Below are positions 25,628 to 34,962 of a DNA stretch of 54,344 nt, in pieces (within the stretch, counting starts at the first letter, position 1; every line of letters starts with the position of its first letter). Made by a program: the position numbers and the translations under genes. Location of the stretch: the NCBI GenBank assembly GCA_002423495.1, contig DIWN01000070.1, forward strand, positions 1,247-55,590, in the 5' to 3' direction. The notes under the pieces were generated by a model. The model was not told the DNA's origin. It ran no database searches and saw only the letters and a program-made list of their open reading frames with translations. Source of the DNA: Anaerolineaceae bacterium UBA6105 (lineage in GTDB: Bacteria; Chloroflexota; Anaerolineae; Anaerolineales; Anaerolineaceae).

Positions 25628-26668
25628 ATGATGACAAAAGATGCGCTTCTGCCCCAAAGAAAAGATGATCATTTAAGGATTAACCTTGAAGAGGATGTCC
25701 AATCGATGATTTCGACCGGTTTTGAAAGGATTCGTTTAATCCCCAAAACTCTGCCGGACTTGGATTTTGAACGCATCAACACATCATTAACACTTTTCGA
25801 CAAACAACTTGCAGCTCCAATCCTGATCTCCTCTATGACTGGCGGCACCGCTTCTGGCGCTGCTTTCAACCGCTTCCTTGCTTTGGCAGCAGAAGAATGC
25901 GGAATTGCCATGGGTGTTGGATCCCAGCGTGCAGCCATTGAAGACCATCAGCTTTCGGAGACTTTCAATATCCGCAAATTCGCCCCTAACGCGCTGCTTT
26001 TTGCCAATCTCGGCGCTGTGCAGCTCAATTATGGTTATGGGATTGATGAATGCAAAAAAGCTGTGGACATGCTCCAGGCAGACGCGCTCTACCTGCACCT
26101 CAATCCCCTGCAGGAAGCCCTCCAGCCGGAAGGAAATCACGATTTTTCCGGCTTGTTGCCGAAAATTGAACAGATATGCCTTTCACTGCCTGTGCCTGTT
26201 TTAGTCAAGGAAGTTGGCTGGGGCATTGACTTTGAAACTGCAAAACAACTCCTTGAAGTTGGAGTTGCCGGCATTGATGTGGCTGGAGCTGGAGGCACCT
26301 CCTGGGCAAAAGTGGAGATGCATCGACAACCTGATAGCAAAAAAGACGCAATAAAGTTAGCATTCGAGGATTGGGGCATTCCAACCGCCAAAAACCTCCT
26401 CCAACTGCGTGAGATTGAAGGGAAACCTCTCATTATCGCTTCTGGTGGTCTGCGAGATGGTGTGGATCTCGCAAAATCCTTGGCGCTTGGTGCCACACTC
26501 GGTGGATTTGCCCGCAAATTCTTGCTTGCCGCAAACATTGGCGAGCGTGAACTGATCAACCAGATCGAAACGATCAAAACAGAAATGCAGACAGCCATGT
26601 TTGCCTGTGGGGTGAGCAGCCTCTCAGAGTGGAATATCAGCCACCTGGAAGGCATTGAGCGCTTATGA
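25628..26668 (+). CDS. fni: Type 2 isopentenyl-diphosphate delta-isomerase (FMN-dependent)
   Basis: Fni interconverts IPP and DMAPP using reduced FMN. The 346-aa TIM-barrel protein shows ISSMTGGTASGAAFNRFLA, GVGSQRAAIED, LHLNPLQEALQPEGNHDFSG, VKEVGWGI, VAGAGGTSWAKVE and SGGLRDGVDLAKSLALGA. The gene either starts at ATG 25628 or at ATG 25631. Both lie where transcription should begin, so the mRNA is probably leaderless. Its end overlaps the prenyl synthase by 4 bases (ATGA), pairing C5 isomerisation with chain elongation. Confidence 0.95.
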   Translation: MMTKDALLPQRKDDHLRINLEEDVQSMISTGFERIRLIPKTLPDLDFERINTSLTLFDKQLAAPILISSMTGGTASGAAFNRFLALAAEECGIAMGVGSQRAAIEDHQLSETFNIRKFAPNALLFANLGAVQLNYGYGIDECKKAVDMLQADALYLHLNPLQEALQPEGNHDFSGLLPKIEQICLSLPVPVLVKEVGWGIDFETAKQLLEVGVAGIDVAGAGGTSWAKVEMHRQPDSKKDAIKLAFEDWGIPTAKNLLQLREIEGKPLIIASGGLRDGVDLAKSLALGATLGGFARKFLLAANIGERELINQIETIKTEMQTAMFACGVSSLSEWNISHLEGIERL

Positions 26669-27696
26669 GCTACCTCGACTCGCTAAAAGATCAGTTTGAA
26701 GCCAACCTGAAGCAGCTCGCACTTGCCCGTACCCCGGATAGCCTGCCAGGTCTGCACGAAATGGTCACATACCATTTTGGATGGAATAGCCCTTTCTCCA
26801 AAACCGGCAAGCGTCTGCGTCCGATGCTTTTGCTCACCAGCAGCCACTTATTCGGACAAGAACCTCTGAATCTGATGCCTGCTGCTGTGGCAATGGAAGT
26901 GCTGCACAATTACACCCTTGTTCATGATGACATTGAGGATCAAGGTGAGACACGCCACGGGCGCGAATGCCTTTGGCGGCGATATGGTCTGGCGCAGGCT
27001 TTGAACCTTGGCGATTACTTGTCCTCGATGGCACATGACATCTTTTATGAGGTTGAAGCCGGGGTGGACCCTGCGGATTTTGCCCATGCCTATTCTGTCT
27101 TTCGCCAGGTTTCCATGGACGTTATCCGCGGACAGTATCTGGATATGTGTTTTGAAACTGAAAAGAGCGTATCAGTCGATGAGTACCTGGAAATGATCCG
27201 CCTCAAGACATCCTGCCTGATCTCAGCCTCGATACGAATTGGAGCGTTGCTAAGCGGAGTGGATGATGAAATGGATGGCTTGCTTGAGAAGATTGGCAAG
27301 CATGCCGGGTTAGCTTTTCAGATTCAGGATGATTACCTGGGCATCTGGGGCGACACGAGCAACACTGGCAAATCCAACTTGACGGATCTTATAAGCCGGA
27401 AAAAAACCTATCCAATCCTGCTCGGACTGGCTGAGAGCACGGCATTCAAAGCGGTCTGGGACGCTAACCCGCAAATCACTCCAGAAATTGCCAGGCAAAT
27501 GGCAAAGATTTTGTCCGAAGCGAAGATTGACGAGAAAACAAACGAAGCAGTTTTAGGCCACCTTAGCGTGGTTAAAAAAGGTCAGGAACGCTTAAATAAC
27601 TCTATAGAGAACGAAAGCTCTCATCTTTGGACTTTGCTGAATTCGGCCGTTATACAGACTTTCGCTTCGACTTCCCAGCCTGAAACTCAGATTTAG
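26665..27696 (+). CDS. Trans-prenyl diphosphate synthase (FPP/GGPP type)
   Basis: The 343-aa protein is an IspA/CrtE-family synthase. The first Asp-rich motif is DDIED at 88-92, without the two-residue insertion of type II enzymes. The second is in QIQDDYLGIWGD. The residue five before the first motif is Tyr83, an aromatic that usually limits chain length to C15-C20. Likely products are farnesyl or geranylgeranyl diphosphate for membrane lipids or quinones, but the length is not certain. It is coupled to fni by the ATGA overlap. The last 47 bases overlap the convergent ligase-like gene. Confidence 0.9.
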   Translation: MSYLDSLKDQFEANLKQLALARTPDSLPGLHEMVTYHFGWNSPFSKTGKRLRPMLLLTSSHLFGQEPLNLMPAAVAMEVLHNYTLVHDDIEDQGETRHGRECLWRRYGLAQALNLGDYLSSMAHDIFYEVEAGVDPADFAHAYSVFRQVSMDVIRGQYLDMCFETEKSVSVDEYLEMIRLKTSCLISASIRIGALLSGVDDEMDGLLEKIGKHAGLAFQIQDDYLGIWGDTSNTGKSNLTDLISRKKTYPILLGLAESTAFKAVWDANPQITPEIARQMAKILSEAKIDEKTNEAVLGHLSVVKKGQERLNNSIENESSHLWTLLNSAVIQTFASTSQPETQI

Positions 27697-29140
27697 CGCG
27701 CCAGCTTGCTACGATCAACCCTAACCCAACCCAGTAATACGGCAAACCGAAAGTATCCAGGCTGAAGCCTTCCACGATCAGCGCGATGATCAGCAGCTGA
27801 CCCGCCAGCCCCATCGCTCTGAACAGCCCCGATTGCTTGCGTTTTTCAACCGCTTTCGCGTTGCGCCAATGCTCTACCACCCATGCCACAAAAACCGAAA
27901 AACCAATGATGCCGGTTTCTGCAAGCAATCTCACCCATAAGTTTTTTGCGTTTGGAATGAAATTGTCATAAAGCAATATCGAGAGAGTTTCAGGTAATTG
28001 ATAGCCAAAACTGGGTATCGTTTCAGGGTAATAATAGCCGGCCACACCTAATCCACTACCTAACCAGGGAAACTTGAGATACACGTTAAAGGCAGTTTGC
28101 CAGTAAGTAATCCTTTCAGCAAAACTAAGCCGGCTTGCCCAACCCAAAATTCCGTATTGCTTCAACAGCGAAACATCAAACAGCTGCTCCATACGGGGAT
28201 CCAACTGCCGCATGATCAGACCAGCAGCGAATACTAAAAGCAGAAGAATTGCCAGCAGCAACAGCCAGAGCAAAAGCTTTGCAAAAAAACGTTGCTTTTG
28301 GCCTTGTTTTCTCCCAGTCTTATCTTCCCTTTTGTCCAACAGCCTGTTAATGAATGAATTCGATAGTCTTATCAACAAGTACATAAAGACAGCGATGATT
28401 GTGAGCCATCCTATCCTGGAAAAACTAATAAACATGCTTATAATTCCCCCAGCCAGCAGGAGAAACTCATAGGGAATTTTTCCGAATAGCTTCTTTGAAT
28501 ACACCGTTTCTTTTCGAATAGTGAAGCCAAGCCAGATTGGAATATACAAAATGTTCAGCTGGTGTGCCAGCCATGATGGCTCAAAAGCCAAACCGGTTGC
28601 CCTGTCGTTGTACAATCTGGTGGAGGTAGAAAATATTTTCTGGATAAGCTCAAGTATCTCGGGATATCCGTCGAATATTTTGTAGGAAACAAACTGCACG
28701 CCAGCCACAAGGATGATGATTACCCCACCCAAATTGATCCAACGTAAGGCTTTGCGTATCTGTTTTTGATCTTTTAAACAATAGATGGTTACAAGATAAA
28801 AACCAAAGCCAAAGAGCAGAGTTACGAACCCCTCAACAGCATTTCTCCAAATGGGTATTGATTGAAAGCTTGGTAATTCTCTCAGGAAGGCAATTGCAAC
28901 TGATAGAAGTGCAATCAAAAAGAAAACGTAAAGCGGCTGGAATTGTCGGGGAAAAGATTTATTCTTCAGGGAATCAGGCACGACGACGATCAAAATCAAC
29001 AAAACCATCGGCAGAAATGACAATGGCGCAACTGTCGTGCCCCCAAAAAGCTTCGAAAAGAAGGGGAAGCTTGTTATGGGCAAAGCCAGCAATAACAGCT
29101 TCCAACTGATATCTGAAAGGATTTCTTTAAACCTGGTCAC
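27650..29140 (-). CDS. O-antigen ligase / Wzy-like polytopic membrane protein
   Basis: The 496-aa protein has about ten to twelve hydrophobic segments and a long extracytoplasmic loop (about 305-400) containing WLGSGLGVAGYYYPE, the position and look of the conserved Wzy_C/WaaL loop. In this apparently monoderm lineage it more likely polymerises or ligates an exopolysaccharide than lipopolysaccharide. It overlaps the upstream Wzz-like gene by 14 bases, so the two act together. Substrate unknown. Confidence 0.8.
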   Translation of the reverse strand: MTRFKEILSDISWKLLLLALPITSFPFFSKLFGGTTVAPLSFLPMVLLILIVVVPDSLKNKSFPRQFQPLYVFFLIALLSVAIAFLRELPSFQSIPIWRNAVEGFVTLLFGFGFYLVTIYCLKDQKQIRKALRWINLGGVIIILVAGVQFVSYKIFDGYPEILELIQKIFSTSTRLYNDRATGLAFEPSWLAHQLNILYIPIWLGFTIRKETVYSKKLFGKIPYEFLLLAGGIISMFISFSRIGWLTIIAVFMYLLIRLSNSFINRLLDKREDKTGRKQGQKQRFFAKLLLWLLLLAILLLLVFAAGLIMRQLDPRMEQLFDVSLLKQYGILGWASRLSFAERITYWQTAFNVYLKFPWLGSGLGVAGYYYPETIPSFGYQLPETLSILLYDNFIPNAKNLWVRLLAETGIIGFSVFVAWVVEHWRNAKAVEKRKQSGLFRAMGLAGQLLIIALIVEGFSLDTFGLPYYWVGLGLIVASWRAKSEFQAGKSKRKSV

Positions 29141-29930
29141 GTTCCGGTTCTTTCGTCAGCAATTCCCCATACAGTAAGGAAATCGCCAGCCCAGCCAATG
29201 CGCCTGCCAGGATCAATATCGACCGCTGATATGCTACCGGGCGATCCGGGATCGGTGCAGGTTGATACTGGCTGACGTTAAGCTCCCCTGTAAGCCCCAG
29301 GCTGAACGGACTTTTCTCCAAAATGACGGTTTCCGTCTCACTCAGAAGCCTCTCAACAATTTCTGGTGTCAGCGATTGGCAAAACGGCAGTTCCTGTTTA
29401 ATGGGGTCTTCAAGGCAGCCTGTCAACATCGCCTGGCTGGCTTTAGCTTCAGAAAGAGCCAGCGCGTGTGGGTAAGCTTCAGCCAGCCGCTCATAGGCTT
29501 TTTCTGCCCAGGTGGAAGCAACCAGTGCCGCGACTTCCGGGTCTACGTCCCTGACTTTGATCATTGTGCTCATTAATTGCCGCTCGATCTTCGTCTTTCG
29601 GATGAGCTCTGTGGATGTGTAGCTCGTTCCCTCTTCTGCAAGGCTCTGCCTGACACTTTCGACCACATCCGGATGGAAAACAAGCGTGCCAACAATATCG
29701 ACCTGGGCGTCTATCATGATTTCTGTGACATTGGTGTCAGTTACGACTTCCAGGTTAGTGGTCAGCTTTGAAACGGCTTCGTATTTTGGGGGCAGGAAAA
29801 GGCTGATAGTAAATCCAATCAAGGCGCCGAGAAGCATAATACCTGCCACGCCCAGCCAATCCGTTGGTCTGGCACGAAAAATCCTGGGTCTGAAATCCTG
29901 CTTTGCTAAGGGTTTTCCCTTTTTTTTCAT
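29127..29930 (-). CDS. Wzz/GumC-like polysaccharide chain-length determinant
   Basis: The 267-aa protein has two membrane helices, about 26-48 and 235-256, flanking an extracytoplasmic helical region. The segment after helix one (LPPKYEAVSKLTTNLEVV) matches Wzz/chain-length-determinant proteins. There is no C-terminal tyrosine-kinase domain, so it is of the short Wzz type. It precedes and overlaps the ligase-like gene; together they form a small surface-polysaccharide unit with no glycosyltransferases nearby. Confidence 0.78.
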   Translation of the reverse strand: MKKKGKPLAKQDFRPRIFRARPTDWLGVAGIMLLGALIGFTISLFLPPKYEAVSKLTTNLEVVTDTNVTEIMIDAQVDIVGTLVFHPDVVESVRQSLAEEGTSYTSTELIRKTKIERQLMSTMIKVRDVDPEVAALVASTWAEKAYERLAEAYPHALALSEAKASQAMLTGCLEDPIKQELPFCQSLTPEIVERLLSETETVILEKSPFSLGLTGELNVSQYQPAPIPDRPVAYQRSILILAGALAGLAISLLYGELLTKEPERDQV

Positions 29931-29981
29931 CGCTCTCCAAAACTATCGAGGTTTTTCGTATTTTAACACTGCCTACAAGGA

Positions 29982-30011
29982 ATGACAAACGCCATCTTCT
30001 GCTGGTAAAAT
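29982..30011 (+). promoter_or_regulatory. Promoter of the SMP-30 gene, leaderless geometry
   Basis: ATGACA (29982-29987, 5 of 6 consensus), an 18-base spacer and TAAAAT (30006-30011), preceded by an extended TGG. The ATG at 30018 is exactly 7 bases after the last base of the -10 box, the expected start point. No Shine-Dalgarno sequence is visible. Confidence 0.6.
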
Positions 30012-30017
30012 CGTATC

Positions 30018-30893
30018 ATGATTACCTATTCGATTGACACGCCTTTAATTCACTGCAAAAACGTGCTAGGGGAATGCCCTCTTTGGGATCCAACTCGTGA
30101 AGTGCTTTTCTGGATTGACATCGACCTGGGATTACTACATGAATATCACCCGAAGACTCTTGACCTGAAAGTACACCAGATTGGGCAAAAGCTTGGCTGC
30201 ATCGCACTCACTGAGACTGACCATTTACTGCTTGGAACTAAGCTTGGATTTGCCTTCTACCGGGTTGGGGATCCTCCACCAGCCAACTTCCTTGATGTGA
30301 TCCCTCAAGGCACTGGTTCCATGTTCAATGATGGCAAGGTCTCGCCAGAGGGTGAGTTTTGGGCAGGCTCAAAGGGTCCTCGGGGTACCTCAAAACTTTA
30401 CTGCCTTTCGCACGATCTGACATGCAGCATCCTCTTAGAGGATCTTACGACCTCTAATGGCATTGGTTGGAGCTCCGACGGAAAGTACTTCTTCCATACT
30501 GATTCTCGTGAGCATTCCATCTACCGTTACACGTTGCGGGGTAAAGAACTGACCAACAAAGAAATCTTCTACACTCCTTCCGAAGGGACGCCAGATGGGC
30601 TTACCATCGATTCGGACGGCAATCTCTGGGTTGCCATCTGGGATGGTGGCAGAGTGGTTCAGCTTTCACCTGAGGGCGAAGAATTAGCGCAGATCCTTAT
30701 GCCTGTCAGCCGCCCCACATCAGTCGCCTTTGGCGGACAAGACCTGCGCACGCTTTACATAACCAGCGCCTCAGTTGACCTGACCGAAAAAGAAAAAAGC
30801 GCTCAACCATTTGCGGGAGCGATCTTCTCTATTCAAACACAAGTAGCAGGACTGCCTTCACAATGCTTTATGCTACGCGCAAAGCTTGTGTAA
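30018..30893 (+). CDS. SMP-30/gluconolactonase family beta-propeller hydrolase
   Basis: The 291-aa protein is a six-bladed SMP-30/LRE propeller: LGECPLWDPTREVLFWIDI at the start with the metal-ligand Glu, GSMFNDGKVSPEGEFWAG with the Asn/Asp ligands, TSNGIGWSSDGKYFFHTDS, and DGLTIDSDGNLWVA with the catalytic Asp. Relatives hydrolyse sugar lactones with a divalent metal. The substrate cannot be assigned because there is no sugar-oxidation gene next to it. It is convergent with typA, 15 bases away. Confidence 0.88.
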   Translation: MITYSIDTPLIHCKNVLGECPLWDPTREVLFWIDIDLGLLHEYHPKTLDLKVHQIGQKLGCIALTETDHLLLGTKLGFAFYRVGDPPPANFLDVIPQGTGSMFNDGKVSPEGEFWAGSKGPRGTSKLYCLSHDLTCSILLEDLTTSNGIGWSSDGKYFFHTDSREHSIYRYTLRGKELTNKEIFYTPSEGTPDGLTIDSDGNLWVAIWDGGRVVQLSPEGEELAQILMPVSRPTSVAFGGQDLRTLYITSASVDLTEKEKSAQPFAGAIFSIQTQVAGLPSQCFMLRAKLV

Positions 30894-30908
30894 TAACAAA
30901 CCCTATGT

Positions 30909-32762
30909 CTAATCCTCGTCGTCTTCCGCGTTCTTTTCTTCCCTGAGACGATCGTGGGTGTTTAATATACGCTTCCTCAACCGCAAACTCTCAGGCGTGA
31001 CTTCCAGCAGCTCGTCTGGTCCCAAATATTCAATCATCTCATCCAGGCTCATTTGACGCGGAGGATTTAAACGCTCGTCCAAATCTCGGATCGACTGGCG
31101 CATATTGGTCAGGTGCTTTTTCTTGGCAATGTTGATCGAAAGATCCTGTGCCCTTGGGGTCTCACCCACAATCATTCCTTCGTAGACTTCCACTCCGGGA
31201 CCGATGAACAGAATCCCTCTTGGTTCAGCGTTTTTCAATCCATAAGTTGAGGAAACTCCATCCTCCCTGGCAACGATCGAACTGGAGGTTCTGCTTTCGA
31301 TGGAACCTTCAAGTGGCTGGTCGCCTACGTAAAAACTGTTGAGAATACCTCTTCCACGGGTCGCATTCAGGAATTTGTAACGAAAACCTAATAAACCGCG
31401 GGTTGGCATGGAGTAGATTAAGTGCACAGTTCCATCCGGGTTATTGGTCATATTGGTCATCTTGCCCTTGCGCTGCCCCAACATTTCCACCACAATCCCA
31501 ACGCTGTCATTGTCCACATCGATATGCACTTCCTCGAATGGTTCCAGTTTTTGTCCAGATTCATCCTGGATGATGATTGCTTCAGGGCGACTAACCTGGA
31601 ACTCGTAACCCTCACGCCTCATTGTCTCAATCAGAATGCCAAGATGCAGCTCACCGCGACCAGATACCAGGAAGGTATCACGCTGATCTGTTTGAGCAAC
31701 TCGCAAGGCGATATTCGTCCTTAGTTCCTCAGTCAGGCGCTCCCAAAGCTTCCTGGAGGTGCCCCACTTGCCCTCACGACCGCTCAGCGGAGAGGTGTTG
31801 ACCCCAAATGTCATTTGAACTGTTGGCTGCTGAACCGTGATTGCGGGAAGAAGAATCGGATTCTCCACATCTGCCAGCGTTTCTCCAATCTGAATATCCT
31901 TTAAGCCGCCAATCGTAACAATCTCTCCAGCGTCAGCCATCTCTATGGCAATCTTGGCCAGTCCCTGGTAGGAAAACAGATACTTTACCTGGATCTTCTC
32001 AGATGTGCCATCAAGCTTAAGCCGCATCACCTGCCCACCCACTTTCACACTGCCCGCGTGGATCCTGCCAGTTGCCGTCACCCCGCTGTACTCATCATAT
32101 CCAAGGTTGGTAACCAGCATTTGGAAAGGCGCGTTAACGTCTGCCAGTGGTCCGGGTATGTTGCGCAAGATGCTATCAAACAAGGGGATGAGATTTTCTG
32201 CAAGTTTTTCCGTGGTTCCTGCCAATCCTGCCAGCCCATCAGCATAGATGATCGGAAATGCAAGCAGCTCACTACTGGCTCCAAGTTCCACAAACAAATC
32301 AAAGGTCGCGTTCAGAGCCTGGTCGGCATCTGCGTCGCGCCGATCCAGTTTGTTGATCACCACGATGGTTGGCAGGTTCTTGGCAATCGCTTGCTTGAGC
32401 ACGAATCGTGTTTGCGGTTTGGGCCCTTCAACAGCATCCACCAGCAGCAGAACACCATCAACCATGTTCATGATCCGTTCTACTTCTCCACCGAAATCAG
32501 CATGCCCGGGAGTGTCAACAATGTTAATTTTGATCAAATCCCCGCTTTCAGGATCCGGCAGCATGATAGCAGTATTCTTGGCAAGAATAGTGATTCCGCG
32601 TTCTCTTTCCAGATCGTTGGAATCCATGATGCGTTCCTGAACCTTCTGGTTCTCGCGGAACACCTTTGCCTGTTTGAGCATGGAATCGATCAGGGTCGTC
32701 TTACCATGATCCACATGAGCGATGATCGCCAAATTTCTTATGTCCTTACGTTCAGTCAGCAT
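30909..32762 (-). CDS. typA: Ribosome-associated GTPase TypA/BipA
   Basis: BipA is a translational GTPase that helps 50S assembly and stress adaptation. The 617-aa product has G1 AHVDHGKTTL, G3 DTPGHADFGGEVER, G4 NKLDR, EF-G-like domains II, III and V, and the specific C-terminal domain with SRTSSSIVAREDGVSSTYGL. GGAG lies before the ATG. The pyrimidine-phosphorylase terminator stands just upstream, so transcription requires either read-through or a promoter I could not identify. Confidence 0.97.
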   Translation of the reverse strand: MLTERKDIRNLAIIAHVDHGKTTLIDSMLKQAKVFRENQKVQERIMDSNDLERERGITILAKNTAIMLPDPESGDLIKINIVDTPGHADFGGEVERIMNMVDGVLLLVDAVEGPKPQTRFVLKQAIAKNLPTIVVINKLDRRDADADQALNATFDLFVELGASSELLAFPIIYADGLAGLAGTTEKLAENLIPLFDSILRNIPGPLADVNAPFQMLVTNLGYDEYSGVTATGRIHAGSVKVGGQVMRLKLDGTSEKIQVKYLFSYQGLAKIAIEMADAGEIVTIGGLKDIQIGETLADVENPILLPAITVQQPTVQMTFGVNTSPLSGREGKWGTSRKLWERLTEELRTNIALRVAQTDQRDTFLVSGRGELHLGILIETMRREGYEFQVSRPEAIIIQDESGQKLEPFEEVHIDVDNDSVGIVVEMLGQRKGKMTNMTNNPDGTVHLIYSMPTRGLLGFRYKFLNATRGRGILNSFYVGDQPLEGSIESRTSSSIVAREDGVSSTYGLKNAEPRGILFIGPGVEVYEGMIVGETPRAQDLSINIAKKKHLTNMRQSIRDLDERLNPPRQMSLDEMIEYLGPDELLEVTPESLRLRKRILNTHDRLREEKNAEDDED

Positions 32763-32784
32763 TAACTATTCTCCAATTTCCAAT

Positions 32785-32807
32785 AAAAAACCCGGCGAAC
32801 CGGGTTT
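32785..32807 (-). terminator. Rho-independent terminator of the rpmH-...-phosphorylase operon
   Basis: AAACCCGG (32788-32795) and CCGGGTTT (32800-32807) form a perfect 8-base stem with a CGAA loop. On the minus strand the hairpin continues into a run of six Ts, placed just after the phosphorylase stop. Confidence 0.9.
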
Positions 32808-32810
32808 CTG

Positions 32811-34124
32811 CTATTCATTCAGACCAATAACGTCCCAAAAATATGGGGGTGGTTCAACCGGTTCGTCTACTATCTCAACCGCATTTCTCAATTTTTCCAA
32901 CACCTGGTTGAGTTTCTCTTCGTCGTTGGCGTGGACCTCAAAAAGAGGCGCCTTTTCGGCGACTAATTCACCAATTTTGACCTTTACCAGGATTCCAACG
33001 CCAAAATCAATTTTGTCGTCTTTTTTCGAACGACCAGCGCCAAGGGTCACAGAGCTCTCCCCAACTTCCTTTGCGTCCACAGTCTTCACCCAACCGCTTT
33101 TTTCCGCGCTAATTGTTCTGTGAATTTTGGCTTGCGGCAAGCGATCAAGCTCATGGATGTAAGCAACATCACCGCGCTGGGAAGCAATTAGCTCCTCCAG
33201 CTTTTTCATGGCGCTTCCATCAGCGATCGTAGCCTCTGCCATTGCCAGCGCTTCAGGCATGGACGCAGCCTTTTTGCCAAGTATCAGCATGTAGGCAGCC
33301 AGGTGCGTGCAATGATAGCGGTAATCCTCAGGCGCATTTCCCCTCAATAGCTCCACTGCTTCTTTGAGCTCCAGTGCGTTTCCAACTGCTTCTCCAAGAG
33401 GCTGATCCATCGGCGAAAGCACTGCAATCACCCTCCGCCCGCTCAGGTTTCCAATCGAAACCATCACTTTCGCAAGTTTGCGCGCATCTTCAAGCGTTTG
33501 CATGAATGCGCCCTTGCCCACTTTCACGTCCAGAACAATCGCGTCTGCACCGCCAGCTATCTTTTTACTCATAACGGAGGAAGCAATCAGCGGGATGGAT
33601 TGAACAGTGCCAGTCACATCGCGCAGGGCATAAAGTTTGCCATCCGCTGGTGCCAGATCAGCGCTTTGTCCGGTTAGTACGATACCAATCCGCTTTAACT
33701 GGCTGAAAAATTGTTCGGTTGAGAGATTGCTCGTAAATCCAGGGATTGATTCGAGCTTGTCAATCGTTCCACCGCTAAAACCCAAACCCCTGCCAGACAT
33801 CTTGCCAACCGGCAGCCCACAGGCTGCCACCATCGGCGCGACACTCAAGGTGGTTTTGTCCCCAACGCCGCCAGTAGAGTGCTTGTCGACTACCAATTCA
33901 CCAATCTCGCTCAGGTCCAGCACTTCACCGGAATGCGCCATTGCCAGGGTTAGATCGGTGATCTCCTGATCAGTCATCCCGTTCAGCAGGACTGCCATAG
34001 CCCAGGCTGACATCTGATAGTCAGGTATTTCATCATGGGCATAGCCGTCAACAAGAAAGTCAATTTCAGACTTTGTCAGGGCCAGGTTATCCCGTTTTTT
34101 AATAATCAAATCTAAAGCGCGCAT
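32811..34124 (-). CDS. Pyrimidine-nucleoside / thymidine phosphorylase
   Basis: The enzyme splits thymidine and/or uridine with phosphate to base and sugar-1-phosphate. From ATG 34124 (MRALDLIIKKRDN) the product is 437 aa, the family length. It has the signature DKHSTGGVGDKTTLSVAP with the phosphate-binding residues, GRGLGFSGGTIDKLESIPGF, and SSVMSKKIAGGADAIVLDVK. Whether it is DeoA or Pdp type is not decided. It lies 11 bases after jag, an unusual last gene for the rpmH operon. Confidence 0.93.
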   Translation of the reverse strand: MRALDLIIKKRDNLALTKSEIDFLVDGYAHDEIPDYQMSAWAMAVLLNGMTDQEITDLTLAMAHSGEVLDLSEIGELVVDKHSTGGVGDKTTLSVAPMVAACGLPVGKMSGRGLGFSGGTIDKLESIPGFTSNLSTEQFFSQLKRIGIVLTGQSADLAPADGKLYALRDVTGTVQSIPLIASSVMSKKIAGGADAIVLDVKVGKGAFMQTLEDARKLAKVMVSIGNLSGRRVIAVLSPMDQPLGEAVGNALELKEAVELLRGNAPEDYRYHCTHLAAYMLILGKKAASMPEALAMAEATIADGSAMKKLEELIASQRGDVAYIHELDRLPQAKIHRTISAEKSGWVKTVDAKEVGESSVTLGAGRSKKDDKIDFGVGILVKVKIGELVAEKAPLFEVHANDEEKLNQVLEKLRNAVEIVDEPVEPPPYFWDVIGLNE

Positions 34125-34135
34125 TTTTATATCAC

Positions 34136-34936
34136 TTATTCTGCTGGGTAGATACAAATCTTGCGATTTGGTTCCTCGCCAATGGATTCTGTATATACCA
34201 GGTCATATTTCCGCAATTCAATGTGCACAATTCTGCGCTCATTCGGCGGCATTGGTTCAAGGCACTGCCTGCGCCCGGTGGACACGACCTGGTCAGCCAT
34301 CCGACGTGCAAGTTTTTGCAGCTCAATTTCTCTGCGGTGGCGGAAGTTTTGGATATCCAACTGCAACGGAATCCATTGGTTAACTTTTTTATTAACCATC
34401 AGGCTGGTAATGTATTGCAAAGCATTCAAAGTTTCAGCCCGCCGTCCAATCAAAAAACTCAGATCTGAGCCTTCAATGTTGACGTAAATAATTTCCCGGT
34501 CTTCTTCTGCCTGGTAAACTTTCTCAACCTTAACTCCAGCCTGAACATCCATTTTTTCCAACAGTTCAGACACAGTGTCTTTGACCACTATTTCGATATC
34601 TGTCTTCTCCAGGTCAACTTGTTCGATGATGTTTGAGTTCATTTCTGCCTCAAGCATTTCTTCAAAATTGAGATCCTCTTCTTCTTCTTCTTCGAGTGGA
34701 ATGATCTCTTCTTCTAATTCATCGTAAGCATCCTGGTTTGATGAGTCGCTGCTGTCAAGTACGGTCAGCTTGATGCGGGCTTGCTTGGATGCAAATCGGA
34801 ACAAATTCCGTTTTCCTTCATCCAAAACTTCAACTTCCACATCCTTTTCTTCGGCCCCTAATTGCTCCAGCCCCTTCTCGATAGCTTCTTCGACTGTTGG
34901 GGCAACAACCTCAAGGGTGGTTTTGTTTTTTGTCAT
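34136..34936 (-). CDS. jag: Jag/KhpB RNA-binding protein (Jag-N, KH, R3H)
   Basis: From ATG 34936 the product is 266 aa. An N-terminal Jag-N domain (about 1-50, VVAPTVEEAIEKGLEQLG) is followed by a very acidic linker (about 75-105, runs of Glu), a KH domain (about 130-200, with LIGRRAETLNALQYI in place of the GxxG loop) and an R3H domain (about 205-266, ending in ERRIVHIEL with Arg-x3-His). KhpB-type proteins bind small and messenger RNAs and affect cell elongation. It follows yidC as in most Gram-positives. Confidence 0.94.
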   Translation of the reverse strand: MTKNKTTLEVVAPTVEEAIEKGLEQLGAEEKDVEVEVLDEGKRNLFRFASKQARIKLTVLDSSDSSNQDAYDELEEEIIPLEEEEEEDLNFEEMLEAEMNSNIIEQVDLEKTDIEIVVKDTVSELLEKMDVQAGVKVEKVYQAEEDREIIYVNIEGSDLSFLIGRRAETLNALQYITSLMVNKKVNQWIPLQLDIQNFRHRREIELQKLARRMADQVVSTGRRQCLEPMPPNERRIVHIELRKYDLVYTESIGEEPNRKICIYPAE

Positions 34937-34962
34937 CAGACACACTCAACTTTCAAACTTGC

